The notes beneath the pieces are model-generated. The model had not been told where the DNA came from. It was given only the letters and a program-made list of their open reading frames with translations, and did no database searches. 57,683 nucleotides of DNA from positions 1 to 57,683 of IMG/VR virus record IMGVR_UViG_3300045283_000159; one strand, 5' to 3'. Position 1 is the first letter of the stretch, and every line of letters starts with the position of its first letter. Shown here piece after piece: positions 19,725-27,904 of the stretch. Source of the DNA: a virus. A program made the translations under genes and the position numbers.

Positions 19725-20402
19725 ATGCGACTCGGAGAGTACGGCAGGATCGAACGCGATATCTCAGCCGCCGAGAACGGCACCATCTGGCACCGCTGGC
19801 GTTACGGCCGACGGCTGATGTGCGACACGGATATCACCACGCCGAACGGGAATTTCAGGCATGGCGTCATCGAGAAGATCGTGCGCGCAAGTGGCGGGAA
19901 GCTCACGGAACGTGAGCTTCGCGCTCGTCGCCAGTGCGGAAAGGCGTACCCAAACCGGTCTCAAATCCGTCAGGCTCTGACGGATTTCGAGACCTGGAAT
20001 CAGCTCCTGGACGCCAGTTTTCCGCCGTACGAGGGCGAGGAAGACGAGCTTCCGTACAACCCGCTGCTGACGGAAGAACTCATCAAACAGCACGAGACGG
20101 GTGCGGGTCACATCGCTGAGGACAGCCAGTACGAGGGCGGCGGCATCATGCCGCGCGACGACTGCGAAGAGCACGGCGAAGAGCCCAGCGAGGGCGCGCT
20201 CATCCCGCGTAACACTTACCCGGACACCACTCCGCTGAGCGAACTTGTGCGATGGGCGGAACAGGAAAGAGAGCTAGCGCGCCGCTTCAATGCCCGCGTG
20301 GACAGGCTGTGCCACTACATCGACAGTCTCGTAAAGGCCGCAAACGGCGACCTTAACATGACGCTCGGTGAGGCTGAGAAGCGGCTGCACGGTCGTGACT
20401 GA
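19725..20402 (+). CDS. Hypothetical protein, possible insertion
   Basis: 225 residues. Soluble and charged, with a basic N-terminal third (WHRWRYGRRLMCDTDITTP, KLTERELRARRQCG) and an acidic middle (YEGEEDELPYNP). Third positions are less GC-rich than in structural genes, suggesting a later acquisition. A 10-bp perfect hairpin (GAAGCTCACG/CGTGAGCTTC, 19898-19920) lies inside the coding sequence. Coupled to the VRR-NUC gene. Family not recognised. Confidence 0.6.
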   Translation: MRLGEYGRIERDISAAENGTIWHRWRYGRRLMCDTDITTPNGNFRHGVIEKIVRASGGKLTERELRARRQCGKAYPNRSQIRQALTDFETWNQLLDASFPPYEGEEDELPYNPLLTEELIKQHETGAGHIAEDSQYEGGGIMPRDDCEEHGEEPSEGALIPRNTYPDTTPLSELVRWAEQERELARRFNARVDRLCHYIDSLVKAANGDLNMTLGEAEKRLHGRD

Positions 20403-20685
20403 GCGCATGCTCCAAGCAAGCGTCATCAAGCTATGCCAACTGTTCGGCATCACCTCGTACCACACATTCGACAGCCGCCGCTCAGACAGAGGCTGGCCCG
20501 ACTTGGCCATGTGCGGCCCGCGCGGATTCATCACCCGCGAACTCAAGTCCGACAGCGGGACCGTGACCGCCGAGCAGGAGCACTGGGGAGTCAGGCTCCG
20601 GCAGGCGGGTGTCGACTGGGGCGTCTGGCGGCCGGCCGATCTCCGTTCGGGCCGGATTGAGAACGAACTGCGGGCGATCAAGTGA
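20395..20685 (+). CDS. VRR-NUC domain nuclease
   Basis: 96 residues from GTG 20395. It has the compact VRR-NUC/PD-(D/E)XK pattern: LFGITSYHTFDSRRSDRGWP with PDLAM (catalytic Asp), then ITRELKSDSG (E-x-K), and QAGVDWGVWRPAD at the end. Stand-alone VRR-NUC proteins are frequent in phages and act as Holliday-junction-type or flap nucleases. Unusual position between portal and protease, together with the previous gene. Confidence 0.8.
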   Translation: MTERMLQASVIKLCQLFGITSYHTFDSRRSDRGWPDLAMCGPRGFITRELKSDSGTVTAEQEHWGVRLRQAGVDWGVWRPADLRSGRIENELRAIK

Positions 20686-20698
20686 GGTAGGGGCATCG

Positions 20699-21421
20699 GT
20701 GACTGACACGTGGTCGTACGGCGCGGAGCGGTTCAACCCTGTGCACGCGCCCGCCGGGTCCGCTGCCGGCGGCCAGTTCGCCGCCTCCGCCGGCAGCAGC
20801 GGCGGCGCGGCCAAGGGCACCAAGCCCGCCACCCCCAGCAACCAGCACCCGGTCGGCCAGGGGGAGCACGGCAAGCGGGTCTCCGACCTGCAATCCCGCC
20901 TCAACGCCCTCGGCGCGAAACCGCCCCTGAAAGTCGACGGGATCTTCGGCCCCAAGACCCTCGCCGCGGTGAAGGCGTTCCAGAAGTCGCACGGCCTCAA
21001 GGTCGACGGGCTCGTGGGCCCGAAGACGACGGCGTCGCTCCGCGGCAAGAGCCCGGCCGCGCACCACGCCCCGGCGCACACCGCCACCCACGCCACCGCG
21101 CACGCCAAGGCCAAGCCCGCCGCGTCGCACGCCGCCGCCGGCCATAAGCCGTCCGACAAGCCCGGCAGCATCACCGCCAGCCAGAAGGACGCGATCAAGC
21201 AGGCCGTCAAGGACCGCAAGGTCCCCGGCCCGGACGCCGCCGACGCGACCAACCCCAGGGAGATGGCCGCGCTGGCCGAGTCGGAGGCGCAGGCGCTGCT
21301 CAAGCACCTGAAATCCTTCCCGCCGCGCAAGACGGTCAAGCGTGACGCGGACCCGTACGGCCACGACCTGTACGTGTCCCGCTCACGCGAGATGCGCGCG
21401 GCCGCCGGACTGCGCTGGTAA
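20699..21421 (+). CDS. Head-operon protein with peptidoglycan-binding domain
   Basis: 240 residues from GTG 20699. It opens with RFNPVHAPAGSAAGGQFA, a motif common at the start of head-morphogenesis proteins. A PG_binding_1 domain follows at about residues 58-120 (GKRVSDLQSRLNALGAKPPL, DGIFGPKTLAAVKAFQKSHG), then an Ala/His-rich linker and a helical C-terminus. It is in the same frame as the protease gene and separated from it only by TAA plus one codon, so the two may once have been one polyprotein. A wall-binding module carried with the capsid is inferred. Confidence 0.7.
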   Translation: MTDTWSYGAERFNPVHAPAGSAAGGQFAASAGSSGGAAKGTKPATPSNQHPVGQGEHGKRVSDLQSRLNALGAKPPLKVDGIFGPKTLAAVKAFQKSHGLKVDGLVGPKTTASLRGKSPAAHHAPAHTATHATAHAKAKPAASHAAAGHKPSDKPGSITASQKDAIKQAVKDRKVPGPDAADATNPREMAALAESEAQALLKHLKSFPPRKTVKRDADPYGHDLYVSRSREMRAAAGLRW

Positions 21422-21424
21422 GCG

Positions 21425-22786
21425 ATGGACGAGACGGGCGCGGCCCGGGCGTCTGACCTGAAGTACGGCCACGGGTCGGCGCTGTGGAAGTACTGGACGA
21501 CGGGCGCGGGTGCCGCGAAGTGGTCCGGGGCCGTGCACAAGTGGACGACGCTGCGTGACCTGCTGCTGAAGGCAGGCGTCCCGGCCATCTCAGCCGACGG
21601 GCTGACCACCAACATCATCCAGGCGGTCATGCCCGGCTACATGAAACAGGCCCACGCGAAGACGGGGCACGCGGGAAGGGCAGCGATGAGCACACCGGAC
21701 GGCGGGTACGACGCGGACGGCCTCGACGGGTCCTGGGACGGCGACCACTCCGACCTGCCCGACCTGTCCGGCCTGGACGTCGCCGACCTCGAAGCCGCCG
21801 ACGGCACGGCCCCGGACACGGCGTCCCGCGCCATGCCGGCACCCGGCACCGGCGCCCGGTTCGCCCGGCTCAAGTCGTCGCTGGCCGCCAAGGGCGCCAA
21901 GGACCCCGGAGCGCTCGCCGCCTACATCGGGCGGAAGAAGTTCGGCAAGGGCAAGTTCACCAAGCTGGCCGCGAAGGCACGCGGGAAAGGCGGTGCGAGC
22001 CGGATGGCCCCACTGGAGTACTTCCGCACGTACGAGCTCGAGGACATCCATATCGTCCGCTCCGCGCAGGGCGACGCGACCGGCCGGCTCGTCGAGGCGT
22101 ACGCGGCGGTGTTCAACCAGCCCGCGGAGATCCACGACCACGAGGGCCACTACGTCGAGGAGATCGACCCGGCCGCGTTCAACAAGGTCGTCGCCGACAT
22201 CGGCCGGTCCCGCGCCGGGTTCGGCAAGGTCAAGGTCATGTTCAATCACGGCCTGACCATGCACGGCACCCCCAGCGAGCGAGGGTCGATGCCGATCGGG
22301 ACGCCGGTGGAAATCCGCCCGGAGGCCCGCGGGCTGCTGACCCTGACCCGCTACTCGGAGACGCCGTTCGCCGATGAGGTGCTGGAGAACATCCGCAACG
22401 GCGCGATCACCGCCCAGTCCTTCACCGGGCGGATCGTCCGTTCCGACCCGCAGCTCCGCCGCGGCGACAAGCACTACCCGCGCGGCGGGCAGCTGACCAC
22501 GGTCCGCCGCACCGAGCTGGGCCTGAAGGAGTTCGGCCCCACGCCGTTCGCGGCGTACAGCGGCGCCGAGATCGTCGGCGTCCGCATGTCCACTCCCGGC
22601 GCCTTCGGCGACCCGGAGCCGGACGAGCACGAAGAGCACGACGAACAGGCACTTCCCCCCGATGGTGAAGCCGCCGCCGACGAGCCGCCCCCCGCTGAGG
22701 GCCAGGCACTCGAGCGGCATCACCAGCACGCACTGTTCGCCCTGCGATCCAAGGAGGCGCGCGAACGGATCGGGCTGGTCTGGTAA
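21425..22786 (+). CDS. Prohead protease, S78 (HK97) family, with N-terminal extension
   Basis: 453 residues. The first about 190 are a helical and acidic extension (YGHGSALWKYWTTGAGAAKW, then Asp-rich). The protease core runs from about 195 to 390: GRLVEAYAAVFNQPAEI, MFNHGLTMHG with catalytic His275, and ITAQSFTGRI with catalytic Ser332. The C-terminus is acidic (DEHEEHDEQ). It would cleave the capsid delta domain during maturation. The long extension could act as scaffold. A typical upstream neighbour of the major capsid gene. Confidence 0.9.
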   Translation: MDETGAARASDLKYGHGSALWKYWTTGAGAAKWSGAVHKWTTLRDLLLKAGVPAISADGLTTNIIQAVMPGYMKQAHAKTGHAGRAAMSTPDGGYDADGLDGSWDGDHSDLPDLSGLDVADLEAADGTAPDTASRAMPAPGTGARFARLKSSLAAKGAKDPGALAAYIGRKKFGKGKFTKLAAKARGKGGASRMAPLEYFRTYELEDIHIVRSAQGDATGRLVEAYAAVFNQPAEIHDHEGHYVEEIDPAAFNKVVADIGRSRAGFGKVKVMFNHGLTMHGTPSERGSMPIGTPVEIRPEARGLLTLTRYSETPFADEVLENIRNGAITAQSFTGRIVRSDPQLRRGDKHYPRGGQLTTVRRTELGLKEFGPTPFAAYSGAEIVGVRMSTPGAFGDPEPDEHEEHDEQALPPDGEAAADEPPPAEGQALERHHQHALFALRSKEARERIGLVW

Positions 22787-22810
22787 TTCAGACCGAAAGG
22801 AGCGGTCCCC

Positions 22811-24301
22811 ATGGCCGCTTTGCAGGAACTCCTCGACGAGCAGGCCGCCATCAAGGCGGAACTGCAGCGCATGGAGGACTCTTCCGAGACCACGGAAGAG
22901 CAGGACGGCGATTTCAGGGACACCCTGATCGCCCGGTGGGAAGCGCTGGACGAGAAGGTCAAGCCGATCGTCGAGCGGATGGAGCGCATCAAGGCGATCA
23001 CCCGGCTGGCCGGTGACGAGGCTAACCTCGAGCGCCCCGACCCCGAGTACAACGGCAACGGCAACGGCGGCGCCGTCCGCCGCACCGCGGCCGGGGGCGC
23101 GGACGACCCGTACGGCACCGGCCGGTACGGCACCAGCGGCCCCGACCTCGTGATCCGGAACAACCGGGACCCGTACGACTGCCAGGACGCGATCCGCAAC
23201 GAGAAGCAGATCCTCATGCGGCGCTCCGAGCTCCGCGAGCGGGCGATGGACGCCATCGAGATCGAGGCCCGCCGCGGCCGCCTGATGCACGACTTCGCCG
23301 AGGAAGCCACCAGGAAGGCGCAGGAGCAGTTCTTCGGCCAGTCGAACGTCGCCCGGCACATCCTGATGACCGGCAGCCAGGAGTACCAGGACACGTGGCA
23401 GGAGTACCTGCAGGACCCGATCGCCAACGCCCAGCGTGCCGCGCTGACGCTGACCCCGGGGTCTGCGGGCGGGTTTTTGCTCCCGTACGTGCTCGATCCC
23501 AGCATCATCTTGACCAACGCCGGCAGCGCCAACCCCTGGCGTCGCATCAGCCGCATCGTCCAGACGACCTCGAACACGTGGAACGGGGTCAACAGCGCCG
23601 GCGTGAACGCGGCGTGGCTCGCTGAGCAGACGATCGTCACCGACGGCACCCCGACCCTGGGCAACGTGGTCGTGACCCCCGTCAAGGCCGCCGCGTGGGT
23701 GTTCGGTTCCTACGAAGTCCTCGAGGACACCGACTTCGGCCAGCAGCTCCCGGCGCTCCTCGCGGACGCCAAGGACAGGCTGGAGGAAGCGGCGTTCGCC
23801 ACCGGCGGCGGCACCACCGTCCCGAACGGCGTCGTGGTCGGCGCGACCACCGTCGTGACCGGCGCGACGACCCTGGTCTACGCGATCGGCGACGTGTACA
23901 GCACGCACGCGGCGCTCCCGGCCAGGTTCAGGAACTCGCCGAAGGTCGCGTGGGTCATGAACGTGGCCTACATCAACAAGACCCGGCAGCTCGACCCCGC
24001 CGGCGGCTCGTCGTTCTGGACGAACCTGGGGCAGGGTGCGCCCGAGACGCTGCTGGGTGCCCCGATCTACGAGTCGACCACCATGTCCGCCGCAACGGCG
24101 GCGGGCACCCTCGAAGCGATCTTCGGGGACTTCAACCAGTTCATCATCGCGGACCGCGTGGGAGTCAGCATGATCTACGACCCCCTCGTCCAGGGCACGG
24201 GCGGCATCCTCCCGAGCGGCCAGGCTGGCTGGTTCATGTTCTGGCGCACAGGCTCGTCACTCTCGACGATCAACGCCTTCAGGGTCCTCAAGGGAGCCTG
24301 A
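22811..24301 (+). CDS. Major capsid protein, HK97 fold
   Basis: 496 residues with a GGAGCGG-type ribosome site. Residues 1-75 are a charged coiled coil (delta/scaffold domain), followed by a Gly/Asn-rich linker near 75-90. The HK97 core is recognisable from about 215: TPGSAGGFLLPYVLDPSIIL, WVFGSYEVLEDTDFGQQLPA, WVMNVAYINKTRQLD, and FGDFNQFIIADRVGVSM. Directly follows the protease and is followed by a 15-bp hairpin that could protect or attenuate its mRNA. Confidence 0.92.
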   Translation: MAALQELLDEQAAIKAELQRMEDSSETTEEQDGDFRDTLIARWEALDEKVKPIVERMERIKAITRLAGDEANLERPDPEYNGNGNGGAVRRTAAGGADDPYGTGRYGTSGPDLVIRNNRDPYDCQDAIRNEKQILMRRSELRERAMDAIEIEARRGRLMHDFAEEATRKAQEQFFGQSNVARHILMTGSQEYQDTWQEYLQDPIANAQRAALTLTPGSAGGFLLPYVLDPSIILTNAGSANPWRRISRIVQTTSNTWNGVNSAGVNAAWLAEQTIVTDGTPTLGNVVVTPVKAAAWVFGSYEVLEDTDFGQQLPALLADAKDRLEEAAFATGGGTTVPNGVVVGATTVVTGATTLVYAIGDVYSTHAALPARFRNSPKVAWVMNVAYINKTRQLDPAGGSSFWTNLGQGAPETLLGAPIYESTTMSAATAAGTLEAIFGDFNQFIIADRVGVSMIYDPLVQGTGGILPSGQAGWFMFWRTGSSLSTINAFRVLKGA

Positions 24302-24311
24302 CCTGCGGTTC

Positions 24312-24347
24312 TGTTCTGGCGGGCCGCCTGAACGGCCCGCCAGAACA
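24312..24347 (+). promoter_or_regulatory. Perfect 15-bp hairpin after the capsid gene
   Basis: TGTTCTGGCGGGCCG (24312-24326), six-base loop, CGGCCCGCCAGAACA (24333-24347), without a T-run. It begins 10 bp after the capsid stop. Likely an mRNA stabiliser or partial terminator that raises capsid output over the downstream genes. Confidence 0.7.
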
Positions 24348-24372
24348 TGAACCATCAGCGCACCTAAAGGAA

Positions 24373-24603
24373 GTGGTTGTCATCGCTGCTCGCTACGCGC
24401 TGCAGGATTTCTGGTGGACGACAGCGGCCGGCGCCGCCGTGTTCGTCGAGGAAGGCGCCCTCCGGGACTCCGTGACGTCGCCGGTGGCGGTGGCACTGCC
24501 GTCGCTGTTCGGGACGGTCGCGCCTACCTCGGGCGGGTCGCCGCACATGACGGGCCGGCGGGCGCAGCACCTGTCGCAGTACCCGGCCGGGTCGGAACTC
24601 TGA
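24373..24603 (+). CDS. Small capsid-associated protein, short paralogue
   Basis: 76 residues from GTG 24373. It shares the start (AARYALQDFW) and end (FVEEGALRDSVTSP...MTGRRAQHLSQYPAGS) with the next protein, which has an extra middle domain. The AAGGA ribosome site is only one base from GTG, whereas by alignment with the paralogue (ATG GCC GCG CGT) translation would begin at ATC 24382. So the true start may be the rare codon ATC. Decoration or cement role is suggested by position after the capsid gene. Confidence 0.6.
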   Translation: MVVIAARYALQDFWWTTAAGAAVFVEEGALRDSVTSPVAVALPSLFGTVAPTSGGSPHMTGRRAQHLSQYPAGSEL

Positions 24604-25151
24604 TGGCCGCGCGTTACGCGACGCAGGATTTCTGGTACACGCCTGTCCTGGCGGCCCCGTCGACGCTGGCGGCGTCGCCGAACGTGGGCGGCGGGACGTT
24701 CGCGAACGCCGCCTACTTCTGGAAGATCACCGGCCTCAACGGCAACGGCGAGACGACCGGCTCGAATGAGGCGACGTGCACGGTGGCCACCAACGGCACC
24801 GCGTCGCTGACGTGGGCGGCGCTCCCGGCGGGCACGACCGGGGTGAAGGTGTACCGGGGCACCGTGACGAACACGGAGAACGTGCTGGTCGCAACCCTCG
24901 GCGCGGTGGTGGCCTACACCGACACGGGGACCGTCGGCGTGGCTGCGACGGTGCCGGCGCTGAACACGGCGCCGCTCGCGTCGGTGTTCGTGGAAGAGGG
25001 GGCGCTGCGGGACTCGGTGACGTCGCCGGAGGTGGTGGCGAACGCGTCGCTGTTCGGGACGGTCGCGCCGGTCGTCGGGCAGGCCACCGGGCACATGACG
25101 GGGCGGCGGGCTCAGCATCTGGCGCAGTACCCGGCCGGATCGCAACTGTAG
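24603..25151 (+). CDS. Capsid-associated protein with inserted Ig/Fn3-like domain
   Basis: 182 residues, TGATG junction with its shorter paralogue. N-terminal AARYATQDFWYT and C-terminal FVEEGALRDSVTSPEVV...MTGRRAQHLAQYPAGS are shared. Between them lies a beta-sandwich-like domain (AYFWKITGLNGNGETTGSNE, TGVKVYRGT). Probably a head decoration protein whose Fn3-like domain is displayed on the capsid surface; this is inferred from context. Confidence 0.65.
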   Translation: MAARYATQDFWYTPVLAAPSTLAASPNVGGGTFANAAYFWKITGLNGNGETTGSNEATCTVATNGTASLTWAALPAGTTGVKVYRGTVTNTENVLVATLGAVVAYTDTGTVGVAATVPALNTAPLASVFVEEGALRDSVTSPEVVANASLFGTVAPVVGQATGHMTGRRAQHLAQYPAGSQL

Positions 25152-25154
25152 AGC

Positions 25155-25493
25155 TCAGGCGGGAATGCGGATGACGCCATAGTCACCCGCAAGGGCACGC
25201 CTGACCTGCTCGGGGTAATGCGTTACGACGAACTGGATCAGGTCGTCGTATGGCCATGGCTCCAGGTGCGGTGCGCCGCCCTGGCGGCGCATCTCGACGG
25301 GCAGGCCGAGGAGCAGCGCCGGACCCTCGGAGGGTTCCCACCAGAAATTACCGCCGTCGTCAAGGGCGCGGATGTCGTCAAGCCAGTCCGGGCTCATAAT
25401 CCAGCGCGACCGGCGGCGCATCTCCGGTGCCACCTCGTCGCGGCCCGCGTGGACCTGTTCGCGGAGCTGCCGGAGCATTTCAGCATCGGTCAT
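25155..25493 (-). CDS. Hypothetical protein, reverse orientation in the head operon
   Basis: 112 residues from ATG 25493 (ATG 25505 also in frame). Trp- and Pro-rich (RWIMSPDWLDDIRALDDGGN, HLEPWPYDDLIQFVV). It converges on the preceding plus-strand gene and is one of several short minus-strand genes set between structural genes. Family not recognised. Confidence 0.65.
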   Translation of the reverse strand: MTDAEMLRQLREQVHAGRDEVAPEMRRRSRWIMSPDWLDDIRALDDGGNFWWEPSEGPALLLGLPVEMRRQGGAPHLEPWPYDDLIQFVVTHYPEQVRRALAGDYGVIRIPA

Positions 25494-25531
25494 ACCGCCA
25501 ACCATACGGAACTGCAGGAAAGGGGCCTGGC

Positions 25532-25756
25532 GTGTATCAGGCGATGGACTCGTTCGTGGCGGCGCTGAAGTCGGGGGCGGAGCTGCGGGTGATGAAGGGC
25601 GAGGTGCTGCCGGACAAGCATGAGCTTGTCCTGCGGGACCTGGCGGGCAGCGGGACGCTGTTCCGGAAGCTGAACCTGGACGATGAGGACGCCCCGCCGG
25701 CGGCGGGCCCGAAGCCGAAGGCGTCCCTGAACCTGGGCCGGAAGAGTCCTGCCTGA
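25532..25756 (+). CDS. Small head-region protein
   Basis: 74 residues from GTG 25532 with an AGGAAAGGGG ribosome site. VAALKSGAELRVMKGEVLPD followed by HELVLRDLAG, then a Pro/Lys-rich end. Position suggests a minor head or connector component; family uncertain. Confidence 0.6.
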   Translation: MYQAMDSFVAALKSGAELRVMKGEVLPDKHELVLRDLAGSGTLFRKLNLDDEDAPPAAGPKPKASLNLGRKSPA

Positions 25757-26022
25757 TGGATATCCAGGCGCCGTACGAGCCGGGTACCCCGGACCCGATC
25801 TTCGTGGGCGGTGACGCTGACGCGGGGGGCCGTGACATCGTGGCCGGGTCGGTCGCGGAAGCGGTGGCGAACGCGCAGGCCCGGTTCGGCGAGATGCAGG
25901 CGGACACGTTCGGGCAGGGTTCCCAGGTCGGTGACAACGTGACGCTGCCGGGCCCGCCGCCGCCGTTCGAGGAAATGTACTTCCCTGAGACCAACCAAGG
26001 CCCGCCCGGAGGTGGTTCGTGA
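25756..26022 (+). CDS. Hypothetical head-region protein
   Basis: 88 residues, TGATG junction at both ends. Acidic and Pro/Gly-rich, mostly disordered (DIQAPYEPGTPDPIF, then PGPPPPFEEMYFPETNQ). Function unknown. Confidence 0.6.
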   Translation: MDIQAPYEPGTPDPIFVGGDADAGGRDIVAGSVAEAVANAQARFGEMQADTFGQGSQVGDNVTLPGPPPPFEEMYFPETNQGPPGGGS

Positions 26023-26336
26023 TGACCGTTCCCGATATCCCCGACGCGACCCCGGAGGGCCGCATGTCGTATCCGAAGACCCCGGTGCAGTCGTTCACGG
26101 GGGTGCCGCTGCCGTCGGAGGAGGTCCAGGCGGCGTTCGACCAGGCGATCGCCGAGGGCGGGTCCGGGGTGCTGTACCCGATGTCGCCGCGGATCGCGGA
26201 GGCGAAGGCGCTGCTGGAGTCCCCGCAGGGGTTCGGCGCGGCCGGGTACGACATCTCCTCAGGCGCGGCGGGGGGGTGGCCGACGGACGTGGAGCCCCCG
26301 GAGGGTTACGAGACGCCGCTGCGTCCCGGCCCGTGA
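26022..26336 (+). CDS. Hypothetical head-region protein
   Basis: 104 residues from ATG 26022 (GTG 26019 also possible). Pro-rich with a helical middle (SEEVQAAFDQAIAEGGSGVL). GTGA overlap with the next gene. No family recognised. Confidence 0.6.
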   Translation: MTVPDIPDATPEGRMSYPKTPVQSFTGVPLPSEEVQAAFDQAIAEGGSGVLYPMSPRIAEAKALLESPQGFGAAGYDISSGAAGGWPTDVEPPEGYETPLRPGP

Positions 26337-26587
26337 TAGCCCAGCGTTTCTTCTTCGACGGTGACCGCCCTGATGCCGTGTCCTCCTGGCGCTGCCTGGG
26401 ATGCGGAGCCAAGGTGCGCGAGGGCGTCATGAACCACGCCGACCACTGCCCCCAGATGGGCGCGGATGAGCGGATACGGGAGCTGCGCGAGGCCATCGCG
26501 GAGAAAGACCGGGTGCTGGCGGAGAAGGACCGCGAGCTGGGCGCCCTGCATGTCTGGGGTGCGCCAGAAGAGACCCTGACGCTTTGA
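26333..26587 (+). CDS. Zinc-finger plus coiled-coil small protein
   Basis: 84 residues from GTG 26333. WRCLGCGAKVREGVMNHADHC gives a Cys2-His-Cys zinc site; a charged heptad region follows (ERIRELREAIAEKDRVLAEK). Overlaps the glycosyltransferase start as TTGA. Function unknown, perhaps an accessory of that enzyme. Confidence 0.65.
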   Translation: MIAQRFFFDGDRPDAVSSWRCLGCGAKVREGVMNHADHCPQMGADERIRELREAIAEKDRVLAEKDRELGALHVWGAPEETLTL

Positions 26588-27240
26588 CCGCTGATCATGC
26601 CGTCATCGGCTACGTCACCGGCGGATGGAACCGCAACGAGTTCACCGCGTCGCTGCTCGCCGTGTGCATGGAAGGCAAGACGCCGGTTGACGCCGTGATC
26701 GGGTTCGAGTCCGGGCCGAACATCTCCACGCCGCGGAACATGATCTGCCGGGAGTTCCTCGACGCCCAGGCCGCGCCGTGGCTGTTCATGTGCGACACCG
26801 ACATGTGGTTCGGAGCGGACACCCTGGACCGGCTCATTGCCGCGGCCGACCCCGGGGAACGCCCCGTGGTCGGCGGGCTGGCGTTCAGCAAGAACGCGGA
26901 CGGCGGCGCACCCTACTCCACGATGTACGAGCTCACCGACAAGGGCGAGGGGCGGCTGGCGTTCGTCCGTTACGAGACGTGGCCGGAAGACCAGTGCGTG
27001 CAGGTGTCCGCGACGGGGGCGGCGTGCCTGCTGATCCACCGGACGGCGCTCGAGCAGGTGGAGAAGGACACCGGTGACATCGCCGCGCCGTGGTTCCGGG
27101 AAACCGGGCTGCGGAACGCCCCGATGGCGCTGATGGGTGAGGACATGACGTTCTGCCTGCGCTGCGCGGCCGCGGGGATCCCCGTGCACGTCCATACCGG
27201 CGTCAAGGCCGGCCACATGAAGACCCAGATGCTGATCTAG
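26584..27240 (+). CDS. GT-A type glycosyltransferase
   Basis: 218 residues from TTG 26584. The family pattern is clear: PNISTPRNMICREFLD, LFMCDTDMWF with DxD at 71-73 for metal and nucleotide sugar, TLDRLIAAADPG, a VGGLAF segment, and a GEDMTFCLRCAAAGIPVHVH close. This matches the small GT2/GT-A enzymes found in structural gene blocks of actinophages. In some mycobacteriophages such enzymes glycosylate capsid or tail proteins. Its place after the capsid genes favours virion glycosylation. Confidence 0.85.
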   Translation: MTADHAVIGYVTGGWNRNEFTASLLAVCMEGKTPVDAVIGFESGPNISTPRNMICREFLDAQAAPWLFMCDTDMWFGADTLDRLIAAADPGERPVVGGLAFSKNADGGAPYSTMYELTDKGEGRLAFVRYETWPEDQCVQVSATGAACLLIHRTALEQVEKDTGDIAAPWFRETGLRNAPMALMGEDMTFCLRCAAAGIPVHVHTGVKAGHMKTQMLI

Positions 27241-27259
27241 GAGGCCCGCGGGAGGACCC

Positions 27260-27342
27260 GGGGGGCTGGCCCGGGCGCGGTGGCTCAGCGAGAAGACCAC
27301 CGTCGTGCGGGCGTACCACGGTACGGCCCGGGCCAGCTCCCC
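27260..27342 (+). promoter_or_regulatory. Large hairpin between glycosyltransferase and next gene
   Basis: A 17-bp stem (27260-27276 with 27326-27342; one pair is a G-U in RNA) encloses about 50 bases that hold an inner ACCGT/ACGGT stem. It starts 20 bp after the glycosyltransferase stop; no T-run follows. Possibly an mRNA processing or stabilising element, or a small RNA. Confidence 0.55.
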
Positions 27343-27386
27343 GGCCCCCCTGGGCCCGCGTGCCGCATATTACCGAAGGAGCCGCT

Positions 27387-27587
27387 ATGCACCTGCTCGG
27401 CACCGCGAAGCTCGTGATCCCCGAATGGGAGCCGGATCAGGGCTGGCGGGTCCTGGATCCGGACGGTCACGTGGTCGACGCGGGCGGCAAGACGATCATC
27501 CGCGTGGAGCTCTCGTTCACGCATGAGTTCACGCATGAGTTCGGCGTGGACGGCAACCGGGTGCCGCTGCTCCGGCAGGTCAGCTGA
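27387..27587 (+). CDS. Hypothetical protein, GWxVLDPDGHV paralogue 1
   Basis: 66 residues, ribosome site CGAAGGAG. It contains EWEPDQGWRVLDPDGHVVDA and a short tandem repeat THEFTHEF. The next gene repeats the GWxVLDPDGHV core. Small beta-rich unit of unknown function. Confidence 0.6.
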   Translation: MHLLGTAKLVIPEWEPDQGWRVLDPDGHVVDAGGKTIIRVELSFTHEFTHEFGVDGNRVPLLRQVS

Positions 27588-27721
27588 TGACCGAGGGACT
27601 CGCATTCGAGCCGGAGGACGATCCGGCGGGGTGGCAGGTGCTGGACCCGGACGGCCACGTGGCCGCGTCCGGCGGGCAGTCCGTGACGGAAGCGTCCGCA
27701 GGCGCAGGCGACGGTTCTTAG
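27587..27721 (+). CDS. Hypothetical protein, GWxVLDPDGHV paralogue 2
   Basis: 44 residues, TGATG junction with the previous gene. PAGWQVLDPDGHVAASGG parallels the upstream protein, so the two arose by duplication. The following 27722-27904 is non-coding and contains CCGCCCCG/CGGGGCGG arms (27732-27739/27772-27779) around a smaller CCGCC/GGCGG stem. Confidence 0.55.
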   Translation: MTEGLAFEPEDDPAGWQVLDPDGHVAASGGQSVTEASAGAGDGS

Positions 27722-27904
27722 GTCCGACCGGCCGCCCCGGCAGGAACACCGCCTGGCGGCGGCTTAGCCGACGGGGCGGGCGGGCAAAGGTCGGCTCGCA
27801 TGTTGCTCCCGCGTTGCTCCTGGTCCTGTACCTGCCACGGCCTCGGGTCCAGGCATAGAGCTTCAGTCTACGCAGCAGCTTGATAACTCAACAGGGAGCC
27901 CGCA

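Noticed and set aside
19898-19920. 10-bp hairpin in the gene at 19725 as a regulatory element
   Set aside because: It is in the middle of a coding sequence far from any start or end; no supporting context.
21590-23908. 772-codon minus-strand open frame opposite protease and capsid genes
   Set aside because: Antisense shadow: the plus strand encodes recognisable protease and capsid sequences; no ribosome site and no recognisable domain.
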